Source: an uncultured bacterium (GTDB lineage: Bacteria > Desulfobacterota > WTBG01). From it: a DNA stretch of 12,190 nt. The notes under the pieces are model-generated. The model ran no database searches and was not told where the DNA came from. It saw only the letters and a list, made by a program, of their open reading frames with translations. This document shows, piece by piece, positions 1 to 7,421 of the stretch. The number at the start of each line of letters is the position of its first letter. Position 1 is the stretch's first letter. The stretch covers positions 1 through 12,190 of the forward strand of contig CALJBY010000309.1 of NCBI GenBank assembly GCA_938024025.1, in the 5' to 3' direction. A program made the translations under genes and the position numbers.

Positions 1-33
1 CACCCGTACCAATGTATTTTGTAAATGCTTCAC
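1..33 (-). CDS. Possible start of a further minus-strand gene, cut by the window edge
   Basis: After the stop of the 440-residue gene, a GTG at 33-31 opens a frame that runs to the left edge (V-K-H-L-Q-N-T-L-V-R-V, eleven codons). It lies 22 bases after the upstream stop, a normal operon spacing. The preceding bases give only a weak purine-rich ribosome site (GGGAAATGAG). Eleven codons cannot identify a product and the frame could be chance, so this is only a flag for the next gene. Confidence 0.2.
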   Translation of the reverse strand, partial: MKHLQNTLVRV

Positions 34-55
34 CTCATTTCCCGGATTTCTTAGG

Positions 56-1378
56 TTAAGCTTTTCCGATTGTTATTACATAAGATAGGCTATTCTTTTC
101 TGGTAAGTCCTTACAATCTTCTTTACACGTATTCAAAATCGTAGTTTTAGAAAACACGTCAGTACCGGCCAACAAAGCTAGTGCCGGGGGAAGGGAAGGG
201 GTAACATGCAGCAACAGGTTAAGAGGTGTTGTAGTAACGACCTTTGGAATCGTTTTACGATTCAATGAAGCTATTTTTTTACGTAGATTATCCAGTGCTT
301 GTTGCATGGTATCCATCTGGAGCAGATCCAGATGCTCTTCGCATATTTTTCTATAGGGTTCTTCCTTGAGTATACCGGTAAACCTACACATGTTTTGTCT
401 GAATTCAGACAGTTCGTCCTTAAGTTTTTCTCTGGTTTCGATAATATCTTCAAAACTTTTCAATTCAAAGTTAGGCAGATTTTCTAAGACAAGATTAAAG
501 GGTGATGCGTCCTTTGTGCCATGGAAAGTGTCCGTATCAACAGCAGCGAGCTTTTCATACGATCTGCTCATTTTTCTATTCAGTAACCTTTGCATTGTGG
601 GATGAGAACAGGTAGGGACAGCCTTTTTTCTCAGTGAAGAGATCAAGGTGTGATTTATCAGTAAAGAAGCCCACATCGTTGATGATATGTGGCTGCAAAA
701 TCCAAATTCGAAGTAATCAGAAGGCACCAGTTCTATAATGTCCTCGCCGCCACTTAATGTTTCAAACCAGTTTGTTTCAGCCTGACCTTTATACATTGTC
801 ACGGTGTCACAGGTAAAATTTTCCTTAACAATGCTTCTGAATTCTTTATCACGTAAATCTTCGAGTATGTTGCCAAAGAGCAGGTGCGGGGTGTAATCAG
901 TAATAGTGCTTAAATTGATTTCACCAGCAGACAGGTTTTGAAATTTCTCTTTTATGGAAAAGAATTTTTCCGCGGGTTGTGCATCTTCATCCCAATAGTA
1001 GGGTATGCTCTTTATGTTTTCCTCAGGATTGATAACCTCCAATAGTCCTTCTTCCCGTAACGATTCAGTTTTGCCGAGCAATTGTATAATACGTTCATGC
1101 TGCACGAATGCACTTTTATCAACTTTTTTCCCCTCCGCCTTACGATCAGTCACATAGGTATCCTTGACAATTGCAAGATCCCTGGAAAACTCATCCAGCT
1201 TTTCAGGCTGGAATCTATGGGTGTACTCCCGCATCGCATCGTCTGCCCTGAAGTTGAATAGTTCTGGAATAAGGACATACGTTTTATCGAAGTATAAGAG
1301 CACCTTCTTTAAAATCCTATCTTCTAAATCGCTTTTTAATGTTTCCCCGGGGAAAAAGATCCCTTCACATGTCTGCAT
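56..1378 (-). CDS. Hypothetical protein, 440 aa, possibly DUF6236-like
   Basis: I do not recognise a function. It appears to be a soluble cytoplasmic protein: there is no signal peptide and no clear membrane segment. The N-terminus (residues 5-42) has the pattern 'GIFFPG...LKKVLLYFDKTYVLIPE'. A later stretch, 302-330, has 'LPNFELKSFEDIIETREKLKDE'. Both resemble, from memory, the opening and the 'EFREK' segment of DUF6236-type proteins, but no search was possible. Residues about 308-375 are charged and helical with likely coiled-coil character; about 380-405 is Pro/Leu-rich. Start ATG at 1378 is preceded by AGGAG (1390-1394) at an 11-base spacing, slightly long. That ribosome site overlaps the TAG ending the decayed small gene at 1393-1660, so the two were probably one operon. 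The frame is intact and codon use resembles the neighbours. Coding is confident; the family guess is weak. Confidence 0.85.
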   Translation of the reverse strand: MQTCEGIFFPGETLKSDLEDRILKKVLLYFDKTYVLIPELFNFRADDAMREYTHRFQPEKLDEFSRDLAIVKDTYVTDRKAEGKKVDKSAFVQHERIIQLLGKTESLREEGLLEVINPEENIKSIPYYWDEDAQPAEKFFSIKEKFQNLSAGEINLSTITDYTPHLLFGNILEDLRDKEFRSIVKENFTCDTVTMYKGQAETNWFETLSGGEDIIELVPSDYFEFGFCSHISSTMWASLLINHTLISSLRKKAVPTCSHPTMQRLLNRKMSRSYEKLAAVDTDTFHGTKDASPFNLVLENLPNFELKSFEDIIETREKLKDELSEFRQNMCRFTGILKEEPYRKICEEHLDLLQMDTMQQALDNLRKKIASLNRKTIPKVVTTTPLNLLLHVTPSLPPALALLAGTDVFSKTTILNTCKEDCKDLPEKNSLSYVITIGKA

Positions 1379-1392
1379 GGATCGTACAACTC

Positions 1393-1660
1393 CTATTTAT
1401 TAAGTAAGGCCAGAGAAATTTCTTGCGGTAGCTGCATCAGTTTATACACGCTTTACTGCCCTTTTCATTGCTTCCAGAGATACTTCTGCTGCTTCGCGAA
1501 CAGTTCCTGCGTCTTCATGACAGGCAGGAGTGCCTGTACAGCCTACCTCCTGGGGTGTCCATTAGCGGTCAGCAAGATACAGGCCTTTTGCCGTTTTGAC
1601 CGGGAGTACACTGCTAGAGTTCTCTTCGGCAACTATTTGAAAAACTTGAATATTTATCAT
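1393..1660 (-). pseudogene. Decayed small gene (in-frame stop plus frameshift) upstream of the 440-aa gene
   Basis: From ATG at 1660 a frame encodes 32 residues ('MINIQVFQIVAEE...KGLYLADR') and hits TAA at 1562-1564. The same frame resumes as 'WTPQEVGCTGTPACHEDAG' and continues through a helical-looking 'AAEVSLEAMKRAVKRV' to TAA at 1442-1444. In another frame the sequence then reads 'VYKLMQLPQEISLALLNK' to TAG at 1393-1395. Joined across one stop and one frameshift, this gives about 90 residues of protein-like sequence. It ends 14 bases before the next gene's ATG, the spacing of a genuine operon partner. There is no strong ribosome site before the ATG. Alternatives are two or three unrelated chance frames, a short 32-codon gene, stop readthrough, or sequencing error. 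A perfect 7-bp inverted repeat with a 4-base loop (1520-1537) lies inside it. I do not recognise the family. The stretch 1661-1856 upstream shows no gene or promoter that I can support. Confidence 0.4.
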
Positions 1661-1856
1661 GCAGGGGTGTGTTGTTTAGGGTGAATGTGTGTTGTGCAGG
1701 TGGCATGGCGAAATGCATTGATTCGGAAGGATTTTTTCGGGTTTGATCGGCTAGCTTGGCAGAAGGCTAGGTCGAAGGATAGCAGGCATATAAGCTGGCA
1801 CTACAGATGAAATGGTACGCTATGGTGGATGGTGTGGATACTGTTTTTGAGGAGAA

Positions 1857-1885
1857 AGGGCGTACAAGAATTCATTGCATGCCCT
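1857..1885 (-). terminator. Hairpin 3' of nrdJ, possible transcription terminator
   Basis: AGGGC at 1857-1861 pairs with GCCCT at 1881-1885. Five more inner pairs (one G-T) follow after one mismatch, giving an 11-position stem around a 7-base AATTCAT-type loop. It lies about 50 bases beyond the nrdJ stop. Read on the minus strand the hairpin is followed by TTTCTCC, and on the plus strand by GTTCTTTTTCT, so the tail is better in the plus direction. It may act in both directions or terminate weakly. Confidence 0.4.
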
Positions 1886-1936
1886 GTTCTTTTTCTATAG
1901 GGTCGCTTGTGGTACTCGTAAGGTTTGATTGGGTTG

Positions 1937-4900
1937 TTAACTGCATCCGCTCGTTGCACCACAGCTCATACACTTGAGGCACGCACCGTTACGGACCATG
2001 GTAAACTGCTGGCATTCGGGACAGGGGTCCCCCTCGTACCCTTTTGTGCGTGCCTCCCGGATATCATTGAGCGAAATAGTGTTATCACCCTTCTCTGGAA
2101 AGGTGCTGCCCACCGCAGCCATTGGGGCAACATCCATCTCGGCTTGTGATTTTTCCTTATCCTCTGCCTCAGCAACTTTAGCTTCGGCGTGTGCCGTCTG
2201 ACCCAGTGTGTCGTGCCGCAAGTCTTCTTCGTTGATTCCGTGTCCTAAGTCCGTACGGTCCAGATAGGTGATGGCAAGTTCCCTGAAAATGTAGTCAATA
2301 ACTGACGTAGCCATTTTGATATGATCATTTCCAGTGACAAACCCATTAGGCTCGAACCGGCTAAAAATAAATGCATCGACGTACTCTTCCAATGGCACAC
2401 CGTACTGCAAACCGAGACTGATAGCAATGGCGAAGCTATTCATGAGACTCCGGAAGGCGGCACCTTCTTTATGCATATCAATAAAGATTTCACCTAATCG
2501 TCCCTCCTCATACTCACCGGTACGGAGATAAACCTTGTGACCACCAACCATGGCTTTTTGCGTATATCCTTTTCGCCTGTTTGGCAAACGTTCCCGCTGT
2601 ATTGTTCTAAGGCGTTGTACCATAGCGAGACTAACGTGCTGTACTTTTTCGGCAGGTGATTTACTCATCAGGTCTTCCACCTGGTCAAAGCTGTCGATGA
2701 TCGATGATAATGGCTGGCTGAGCTTTGAGCCGTCACGATAGAGGGCGATAGCTTTCAGTCCAAGCCGCCAGCTTAGCATAAAGGCATTTTTCATTTCTTC
2801 TATCGTAGCATGGTTTGGCATATTGATGGTTTTCGAAATGCTTCCGGAAATGAAGGGCTGGCAGGCAGCCACCATGCGGATGTGGGCTTCATAGGGGATA
2901 TAACGTTCACCCCTGCGGCCGCACTTGCTTGCGCAGTCAAAGATAGGGTAGTGGTCCTCTTTCAGGTGAGGGGCACCTTCTACCGTCATTGTACCACACA
3001 CATAGTCATTTGCTGCTTTAATCTCCTCTTGTGTGAACCCAAGTGCCTGGAGAATGGAAGCATTCGGTTTATTGAGTACCTTGTCCGGTATCCCGAGTCG
3101 CGTACGTAAAAAGTCTAACCCAAGGTTCCAGGGACTAAATGCATAGTTGATATCATAAGCAGAGGGCAATGCCCGCTCTACTTTCTCTATTACCTCATCA
3201 GTGAATCCCTTCTCTTTGAGGCTGACTTTATTAATGCAGGGAGTACCTTTGAGCGTTCCATGACCTTGTGCGTAATTAACAATTGCCGTGATCTCTTCCG
3301 TCCGGTAAGAGAGGCACTGCAGTGCCAGCGGTACCGATTGATTGATAATTTTACAGGTGCCACCACCGGCAAGGGTTTTGAATTTGACCAGTGCATAATC
3401 CGGTTCTATCCCCGTAGTATCGCAATCCATAACCAGACCAATGGTGCCGGTTGGTGCAATTACAGACACCTGGGCATTTCTGTACCCGTGGTGCTGCCCC
3501 ATTTCGAGCGCTTCATCCCAGATGTGGTGGGCTCTCGTCAGTAGATAATCAGGGCAGGCTTTCTGGTCAATTGGTACGGGGGAAGAGTTAATCTCTTCAT
3601 ATGCTTCAGTGTCCTCACCATAGGCTGCCCGGCGATGATTGCGGATGATACGAAGCATGGAATCACGGTTATTCTCAAATCGTGGAAACGCACCGAGTTC
3701 ACGGGCAAGTTCTGCACTGGTCCGGTAAGCACCCCCTGTCAGGATAGCCATAAGGGCAGCAGCCATATTCCTGCCCGGGGTACTATCGTAGGGCATACCG
3801 AGAACCATCAGCAAGGTACCCAGGTTGGCACAGCCGAGGCCTACAGTACGGAAATCATAACTCTTCCGTGCTATCTCCCTGCTGGGGAATTGTGCCATCA
3901 GCACACTTATTTCAAGGGTAATTGTCCAGAGGCGGGTTGCATAGAGATAATCATCAACGCGAATCTGGCAGGTCTCTTTATCAAAAAACCTCATCAGGTT
4001 TAAGCTGGCCAGATTGCAGGCGGTATCATCCAGAAACATATAGTCCGAGCAGGGATTGGATGCGTTGATCCTGCCATCGTTTGGACAGGTATGCCAATCA
4101 TTGATGGTGGTATCAAACTGGATACCCGGGTCGGCGCACTGCCAGGTGGCTTCAGCCAGCTGCTCCCAAAGAACCCTGGCAGATACCGTTTTGGCAATGG
4201 TTCCGTCTGTACGATTGGTGAGGTGCCAGTCCCCATCGCTTTGGAGGGCATCCATGAACTGATCATCCACACGCACAGCGTTATTTGCGTTCTGACCAGT
4301 TACGGTTTGATAGGCTTCAGAATTCCAGTCTGTATTGTAGGTCTCAAAGGCGATAGTGTCATAACCCTGCTTGGCAAATTGAATGGCACGGTAAATATAG
4401 TTGGCGGGAACTCCATCTGTACGTGCACTTTTCACCGCATTACTTAACGCGATGTTATTGGAAAGATCATAGCGATCCGCTTCCTCTATGTCCTCAATGT
4501 GGCATGCCGTCATAATCTCATTCAGGCGACATTCACAGATGGTGCTGCCGGTAACGAGGGATGCAACTTTGTGCTCTTCTTTTACTTTCCAATTGATAAA
4601 TTCCTCAATGTCCGGATGGTTAATATCGACAATTACCATCTTTGCTGCGCGGCGTGTGGTGCCACCACTCTTGATAGCACCGGCTGACCGATCGCCAACC
4701 TTAAGAAAGCTCATGAGGCCACTTGACTGCCCCCCCCCTGATAGCCGCTCGCCTAGAGCACGCAGAGCGGAAAAGTTACTGCCCGTTCCCGATCCATATT
4801 TAAACAATCGTCCCTCACGGACCCACAGGTCTAATATGCCGCCTTCATTAACGAGGTCGTCGCTGACTCTCTGAATAAAACAGGCATGTGGCTGGGGATG

Positions 4901-5476
4901 TTTGTATGCGCTTTCGGAGGGTTGGACCTCTCCACTATCAGCATCAACAAAGAAGTGTCCTTGAGCAGGTCCGTCAATACCGTAAGCCCAGTAGAGGCCT
5001 GTATTAAACCATTGGGGAGAATTAGGAGCTGCAATTTGATTAATGAGCATAAAGAGCATCTCGTCATGATACGCCCGTGCATCTTCTTCCGTGTCAAAAT
5101 AGCCATACTTCCAAGCCCAATAGGTCCAGCAACCTGCCATCCGATTAAAAACCTCTCTGGCATCTTCTTCACCACGGTAACGATTCTCTGACGTTATCTG
5201 TTCCATTGCTTTCTCGTCAGGAATGCTGCGCTGAAGCCACCGTGGAACTCCCTTTTCCTGTTTGTGTTTCAGTGCAACGGGAATGCCATCTTTACGGAAA
5301 TATTTTTGTGCAAGGATATCAGTTGCCATCTGACTCCAAAAGATGGGGACAACTACTTTCTTAATCCTCCGCACCAGGGAGCCATCTATATTTTTAATTT
5401 CACTGGTTCGCGTTTCGAAGGCAATGCCTTCATAGGGGGATGATTTGGCTTCAGTGAAATTACGTTTAACCTTCAT
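1937..5476 (-). CDS. nrdJ: Adenosylcobalamin-dependent (class II) ribonucleoside-diphosphate/triphosphate reductase
   Basis: Class II ribonucleotide reductase makes deoxynucleotides with a radical generated from adenosylcobalamin, needing no oxygen. At 1179 residues it matches the long, single-chain NrdJ type. Visible landmarks are '[15 protein letters not shown]' (152-166), '[12 protein letters not shown]' with Cys199, and '[20 protein letters not shown]' (474-493). Cys476 is the likely thiyl-radical residue and Cys487 the partner of Cys199 in the reducible pair. '[14 protein letters not shown]' (667-680) is the phosphate-binding loop region. A TSCPD-like domain spans about 970-1065 ('[19 protein letters not shown]'). 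An Ala/Glu-rich linker (about 1080-1145) leads to a Cys-rich tail (C1152, C1155, C1166, C1169, C1172, C1178) ending 'CGATSGCS', typical of zinc-binding and redox-shuttle cysteines. Oddities: the usual catalytic Glu of N-x-C-x-E is Asp478, and residues 247-249 are encoded by nine consecutive G. ATG 5476 follows GGAGG (5481-5485) closely. It is transcribed alone from a promoter with NrdR-like boxes. Confidence 0.98.
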   Translation of the reverse strand: MKVKRNFTEAKSSPYEGIAFETRTSEIKNIDGSLVRRIKKVVVPIFWSQMATDILAQKYFRKDGIPVALKHKQEKGVPRWLQRSIPDEKAMEQITSENRYRGEEDAREVFNRMAGCWTYWAWKYGYFDTEEDARAYHDEMLFMLINQIAAPNSPQWFNTGLYWAYGIDGPAQGHFFVDADSGEVQPSESAYKHPQPHACFIQRVSDDLVNEGGILDLWVREGRLFKYGSGTGSNFSALRALGERLSGGGQSSGLMSFLKVGDRSAGAIKSGGTTRRAAKMVIVDINHPDIEEFINWKVKEEHKVASLVTGSTICECRLNEIMTACHIEDIEEADRYDLSNNIALSNAVKSARTDGVPANYIYRAIQFAKQGYDTIAFETYNTDWNSEAYQTVTGQNANNAVRVDDQFMDALQSDGDWHLTNRTDGTIAKTVSARVLWEQLAEATWQCADPGIQFDTTINDWHTCPNDGRINASNPCSDYMFLDDTACNLASLNLMRFFDKETCQIRVDDYLYATRLWTITLEISVLMAQFPSREIARKSYDFRTVGLGCANLGTLLMVLGMPYDSTPGRNMAAALMAILTGGAYRTSAELARELGAFPRFENNRDSMLRIIRNHRRAAYGEDTEAYEEINSSPVPIDQKACPDYLLTRAHHIWDEALEMGQHHGYRNAQVSVIAPTGTIGLVMDCDTTGIEPDYALVKFKTLAGGGTCKIINQSVPLALQCLSYRTEEITAIVNYAQGHGTLKGTPCINKVSLKEKGFTDEVIEKVERALPSAYDINYAFSPWNLGLDFLRTRLGIPDKVLNKPNASILQALGFTQEEIKAANDYVCGTMTVEGAPHLKEDHYPIFDCASKCGRRGERYIPYEAHIRMVAACQPFISGSISKTINMPNHATIEEMKNAFMLSWRLGLKAIALYRDGSKLSQPLSSIIDSFDQVEDLMSKSPAEKVQHVSLAMVQRLRTIQRERLPNRRKGYTQKAMVGGHKVYLRTGEYEEGRLGEIFIDMHKEGAAFRSLMNSFAIAISLGLQYGVPLEEYVDAFIFSRFEPNGFVTGNDHIKMATSVIDYIFRELAITYLDRTDLGHGINEEDLRHDTLGQTAHAEAKVAEAEDKEKSQAEMDVAPMAAVGSTFPEKGDNTISLNDIREARTKGYEGDPCPECQQFTMVRNGACLKCMSCGATSGCS

Positions 5477-5532
5477 GCGTCCTCCATTTTACCGTGCACT
5501 GTGTCTTTAGGGTTTTTATTCGAGAAGTAACT

Positions 5533-5561
5533 ATTCTAATTGATAGAATCGCTATTGTCAA
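5533..5561 (-). promoter_or_regulatory. nrdJ promoter, sigma70-like
   Basis: On the minus strand a perfect -35 TTGACA (5556-5561) is followed after exactly 17 bases by TAGAAT (5533-5538), one change from TATAAT. Transcription would start near 5526, leaving an untranslated leader of about 50 bases before the nrdJ ATG. The -35 lies inside the proximal NrdR-like box, as expected for a repressible promoter. No cobalamin riboswitch fits in this short leader. Confidence 0.7.
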
Positions 5562-5571
5562 TATATAGTAT
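5556..5571. promoter_or_regulatory. NrdR box 1 (proximal), overlapping the nrdJ -35
   Basis: The 16-mer tgtCAATATATAGtat matches the known NrdR-box consensus acaCwAtATaTwGtgt at every core position (C, w, A, t, A, T, a, T, w, G). NrdR is the ATP/dATP-sensing repressor of ribonucleotide reductase genes. The box contains the -35 hexamer of the nrdJ promoter, so binding would occlude RNA polymerase. The nrdR gene itself is not in the window. Confidence 0.65.
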
Positions 5572-5586
5572 ATTTTTTTTTAGAAA

Positions 5587-5602
5587 ACGGAATATATTGT
5601 AT
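5587..5602. promoter_or_regulatory. NrdR box 2 (distal) upstream of nrdJ
   Basis: The 16-mer acggAATATATTGtat matches the NrdR core (w-A-t-A-T-a-T-w-G) but has G in place of the conserved C in the left half. It starts exactly 31 bp from box 1, about three helical turns. Paired NrdR boxes are known to be spaced 31-32 bp, so the phasing strongly supports a real pair rather than an accident of AT-rich DNA. Confidence 0.6.
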
Positions 5603-5740
5603 TTATTATGCTTTTTATGGTGAGTGCCCATCGGCCCACCATAGGGCGGGGAAGGAATCGTCTACCTATCCGGTAGTGGAAATATGCGGAGAGTTTACCA
5701 TGTGTATATCCCCTGCAGAACATATCTTGATAGATATTTA

Positions 5741-5769
5741 TTGACGTAAAAGAAGCCCCCTTCTATACT
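5741..5769 (+). promoter_or_regulatory. Promoter of the alpha/beta hydrolase gene
   Basis: TTGACG (5741-5746), a 17-base spacer, then TATACT (5764-5769): each hexamer is one or two bases from the sigma70 consensus. The predicted start near 5776 gives a leader of about 38 bases to the chosen ATG at 5815. The promoter faces away from the nrdJ promoter about 180 bp to its left, so the two genes are divergently transcribed from separate signals. Confidence 0.6.
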
Positions 5770-5814
5770 GGTCATCATGAAAGGAGAATGCATTGCACGA
5801 GAGGAGCAGTGACA

Positions 5815-6582
5815 ATGGGAAAAAGGAAATTGAAGGGTATTGTGATAGTTCTTGCCATTTCTATGGTCGGTGGTATTTTCCTAGGGACCTATTTTTTATC
5901 GCAGCAACCCATGCCGGAAGCTATTGGAGCCTTAACATCCGATGACCGTGTAACGGTCAATCGTGTTTTTGTACAAAGCTGGTTGAACTCCTATTATGTT
6001 TTTGAACCAGCAGGGGAGAAGCCCTCACGGGGGTTAATTATCTATCCCGGCGGTCTTGTTGATCACCGGGCATATGCCCCCCTTGCCCGTGATATTGCTG
6101 CAAAGGGCTACCGGACAGTCATTGTTTCCATGCCCTTTCATCTTTCAATCCTGGGATATGCGCGAGCTGACACCATAGTCAAAGAATATCCTGAAATAAA
6201 AAAATGGGCACTCGGCGGCCATTCCCTGGGAGGCGTTATGGCATGCCGCTATGCAAAAAAGTTTAGAGAGCACATTGACGGCGTCGTACTATGGGCCTCT
6301 TATCCGTCAGGCAGGTTCAGGATCGATGATACAACTATAAAGGTGGCATCGATATACGGGACAGAGGATGGATTGGCAACCCTTGACAAAATAGAAACAT
6401 CAAAGCTGCATCTTCCCAAAAATACACAGTTTTTCAGGATAGACGGGGGAAACCACACCCAGTTTGGCTGGTATGGCGATGGAGAAGAGCTGCAAAAAGG
6501 TGATGGCCCGGCTGCTATCACGAGAGAGAGGCAACAGGCCATTATTGTGAAGGCAACGGTAGATTTTCTTCAACGCCTGTAA
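5815..6582 (+). CDS. Membrane-anchored alpha/beta hydrolase, 255 aa
   Basis: A serine hydrolase of the alpha/beta-fold superfamily; the substrate is unknown. I chose ATG 5815 ('MGKRKLKG') because AGAGGAG (5800-5806) sits 8 bases before it. The in-frame ATG at 5788 has its AAGGAG only one base away. Residues 1-7 are basic and 8-28 are a hydrophobic segment without a clear signal-peptidase site or lipobox, suggesting a signal anchor with the enzyme outside the cytoplasmic membrane. Catalytic residues follow the classic order: nucleophile Ser137 in GHSLGG (135-140), acid Asp185 in 'YGTEDG' (181-186), and His214 in 'DGGNHTQFG'. The first strand with an oxyanion-like turn is 'GLIIYPGGLVDHRAY' (73-87). 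Length and layout fit small esterase or carboxymethylenebutenolidase-like hydrolases (Abhydrolase_5 type). It stands alone, divergent from nrdJ and followed by a repeat element, so the context gives no pathway. The superfamily call is confident; activity is not known. Confidence 0.9.
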   Translation: MGKRKLKGIVIVLAISMVGGIFLGTYFLSQQPMPEAIGALTSDDRVTVNRVFVQSWLNSYYVFEPAGEKPSRGLIIYPGGLVDHRAYAPLARDIAAKGYRTVIVSMPFHLSILGYARADTIVKEYPEIKKWALGGHSLGGVMACRYAKKFREHIDGVVLWASYPSGRFRIDDTTIKVASIYGTEDGLATLDKIETSKLHLPKNTQFFRIDGGNHTQFGWYGDGEELQKGDGPAAITRERQQAIIVKATVDFLQRL

Positions 6583-6633
6583 GGTAATTGTCTGATCACT
6601 GGTGCAGCCACATCAACAAGTGCCCGGACAATT

Positions 6634-6890
6634 GTTGACGACTTCGTAAAAAGCCCAACTTCTGTGTTGCGCTGCATCCCTGCCCTGTTAAATTGTTTTC
6701 GATCCAGTTACACCTCTGAATGTGAGGCATGGCCAGTCAACTGAAAAGCTGAAATGTCACATAGCTATATTTAACAGGGTAAATCACTGAGACGTATAGT
6801 AAATACGCCTCAGTCCTCAGGATTTGCGCGCCTCGAATGTGAAGCTTTTTACTTTGTCGACTGATCTTTGACTTTTTACGGAACCATCAA
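6634..6890. repeat. MITE-like inverted-repeat element between the hydrolase and the YwqK-like gene
   Basis: The 310-base gap between the two convergent genes is mostly one imperfect inverted repeat. The left end reads GACGACTTCGTAAAAAGC (6637-6654). The right end, reverse-complemented, reads GTCGACAAAGTAAAAAGC (6844-6861). Further in, CCCTGTTAAA (6683-6692) pairs perfectly with TTTAACAGGG (6770-6779), and GTTGCGCTGCATCC faces GGATTTGCGCGCC. A second CTTTTTAC-type end at 6872-6890 (ACTTTTTACGGAACCATCAA) pairs with the left end again. No protein is encoded inside. This has the shape of a non-autonomous transposable element or a large dispersed palindrome. I recall similar 'cgtaaaaagc...ttgcgctgcat' repeats in several anaerobe genomes but cannot verify that here. 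Its right edge touches the stop codon of the next gene. It may also serve as a bidirectional terminator. Confidence 0.5.
6786..6814. repeat. 12-bp stem, 5-base loop hairpin inside the repeat element
   Basis: ACTGAGACGTAT (6786-6797), loop AGTAA, ATACGCCTCAGT (6803-6814): 12 base pairs with a single A/C mismatch when read on the plus strand (G-U on the other). It is the strongest local palindrome in the element and lies in its right half. No T-run follows, so it is not a standard terminator. Confidence 0.6.
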
Positions 6891-6894
6891 TTTA

Positions 6895-7395
6895 TTATAA
6901 CACGGAAAATCTAGTGAGTAACGCGAAGAACGGCTCCGTTACGGGGTTGTCTTTTTTTCCATATTCTGTTTGCTTAAGTAAACTTCCCTGCTTGTAGTGC
7001 AGCTCACCTATAAGATTTCCACCAGCGGAATAGACTTTACTAATGCCATCCAGTTTTCCATTGGTATAATTTGACTTGACCCTCAGAACGCCATGCTTGT
7101 CATATATTTTTGAAACACCGTGTGCTCTATTGTTCTTGTAAGGTATCTCCCATACTGTCCCATCCACATAGTGATGTTTTACTATGCCGTTTGGGACAAT
7201 ACCAGTTGTCCTGACGTGAACTCCATTATTATCCCATACTTGCCGTGCTATTTTTTTTCCCTTGATGTAAAAAACCAGTTCCAGTGTCCCGTCCCTGTTT
7301 ATAACAGCCTCTCTCGTTACCTCAGCATAAGCACTAACGGGAAAGAGAAGAACAGGTATCAAAAACGTCACCAGCCGTATTGTTTGTCTCACCAC
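6895..7395 (-). CDS. Secreted YwqK/MORN-repeat-like protein, 166 aa
   Basis: Function unknown. The N-terminus is a clear signal peptide: basic start 'MVRQTIR', hydrophobic core 'LVTFLIPVLLFPV' and cleavage site 'SAYA|EV' after residue 24, so the protein is exported. Residues about 78-145 hold short repeats of the form 'DG...Y...G', e.g. 'HGVSKIYDKHGVLRVKSNY' and 'DGISKVYSAGGNLIGELHY', matching the MORN-like YwqK-type repeat family. Those proteins are sometimes labelled antitoxins, but nothing here supports that role. The start is GTG at 7395 (a second GTG follows at 7392), with AGGGAG (7403-7408) 7 bases upstream. It begins 26 bases after the cbiH stop on the same strand and is probably co-transcribed, though a link to cobalamin synthesis is not evident. 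The last residues ('TEPFFALLTRFSVL') lie against a repeat element and may have been altered by its insertion. Confidence 0.8.
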   Translation of the reverse strand: MVRQTIRLVTFLIPVLLFPVSAYAEVTREAVINRDGTLELVFYIKGKKIARQVWDNNGVHVRTTGIVPNGIVKHHYVDGTVWEIPYKNNRAHGVSKIYDKHGVLRVKSNYTNGKLDGISKVYSAGGNLIGELHYKQGSLLKQTEYGKKDNPVTEPFFALLTRFSVL

Positions 7396-7421
7396 TGTAC
7401 TACTCCCTTAGATTCTTATAA

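Noticed and set aside
1501..1560. Possible B12-box (cobalamin riboswitch) around GACAGGCAGGAGTGCC
   Set aside because: It resembles part of the B12 box, but there is no matching aptamer architecture. It lies downstream of nrdJ and reads better as a hairpin inside the decayed small gene.
3635..4003. Plus-strand open frame of 122 codons, and similar frames of 118 and 128 codons across 4091-4874
   Set aside because: They lie antisense inside nrdJ, whose reading frame is unmistakable; they show no motif and no ribosome site.
5788..5790. ATG 5788 as the hydrolase start
   Set aside because: Its ribosome site is one base away; ATG 5815 has AGAGGAG at 8 bases and gives a normal signal-anchor N-terminus.
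6586..6633. Terminator after the hydrolase from AATTGTC/GACAATT arms
   Set aside because: The 7-bp arms are 34 bases apart, and no T-run follows.
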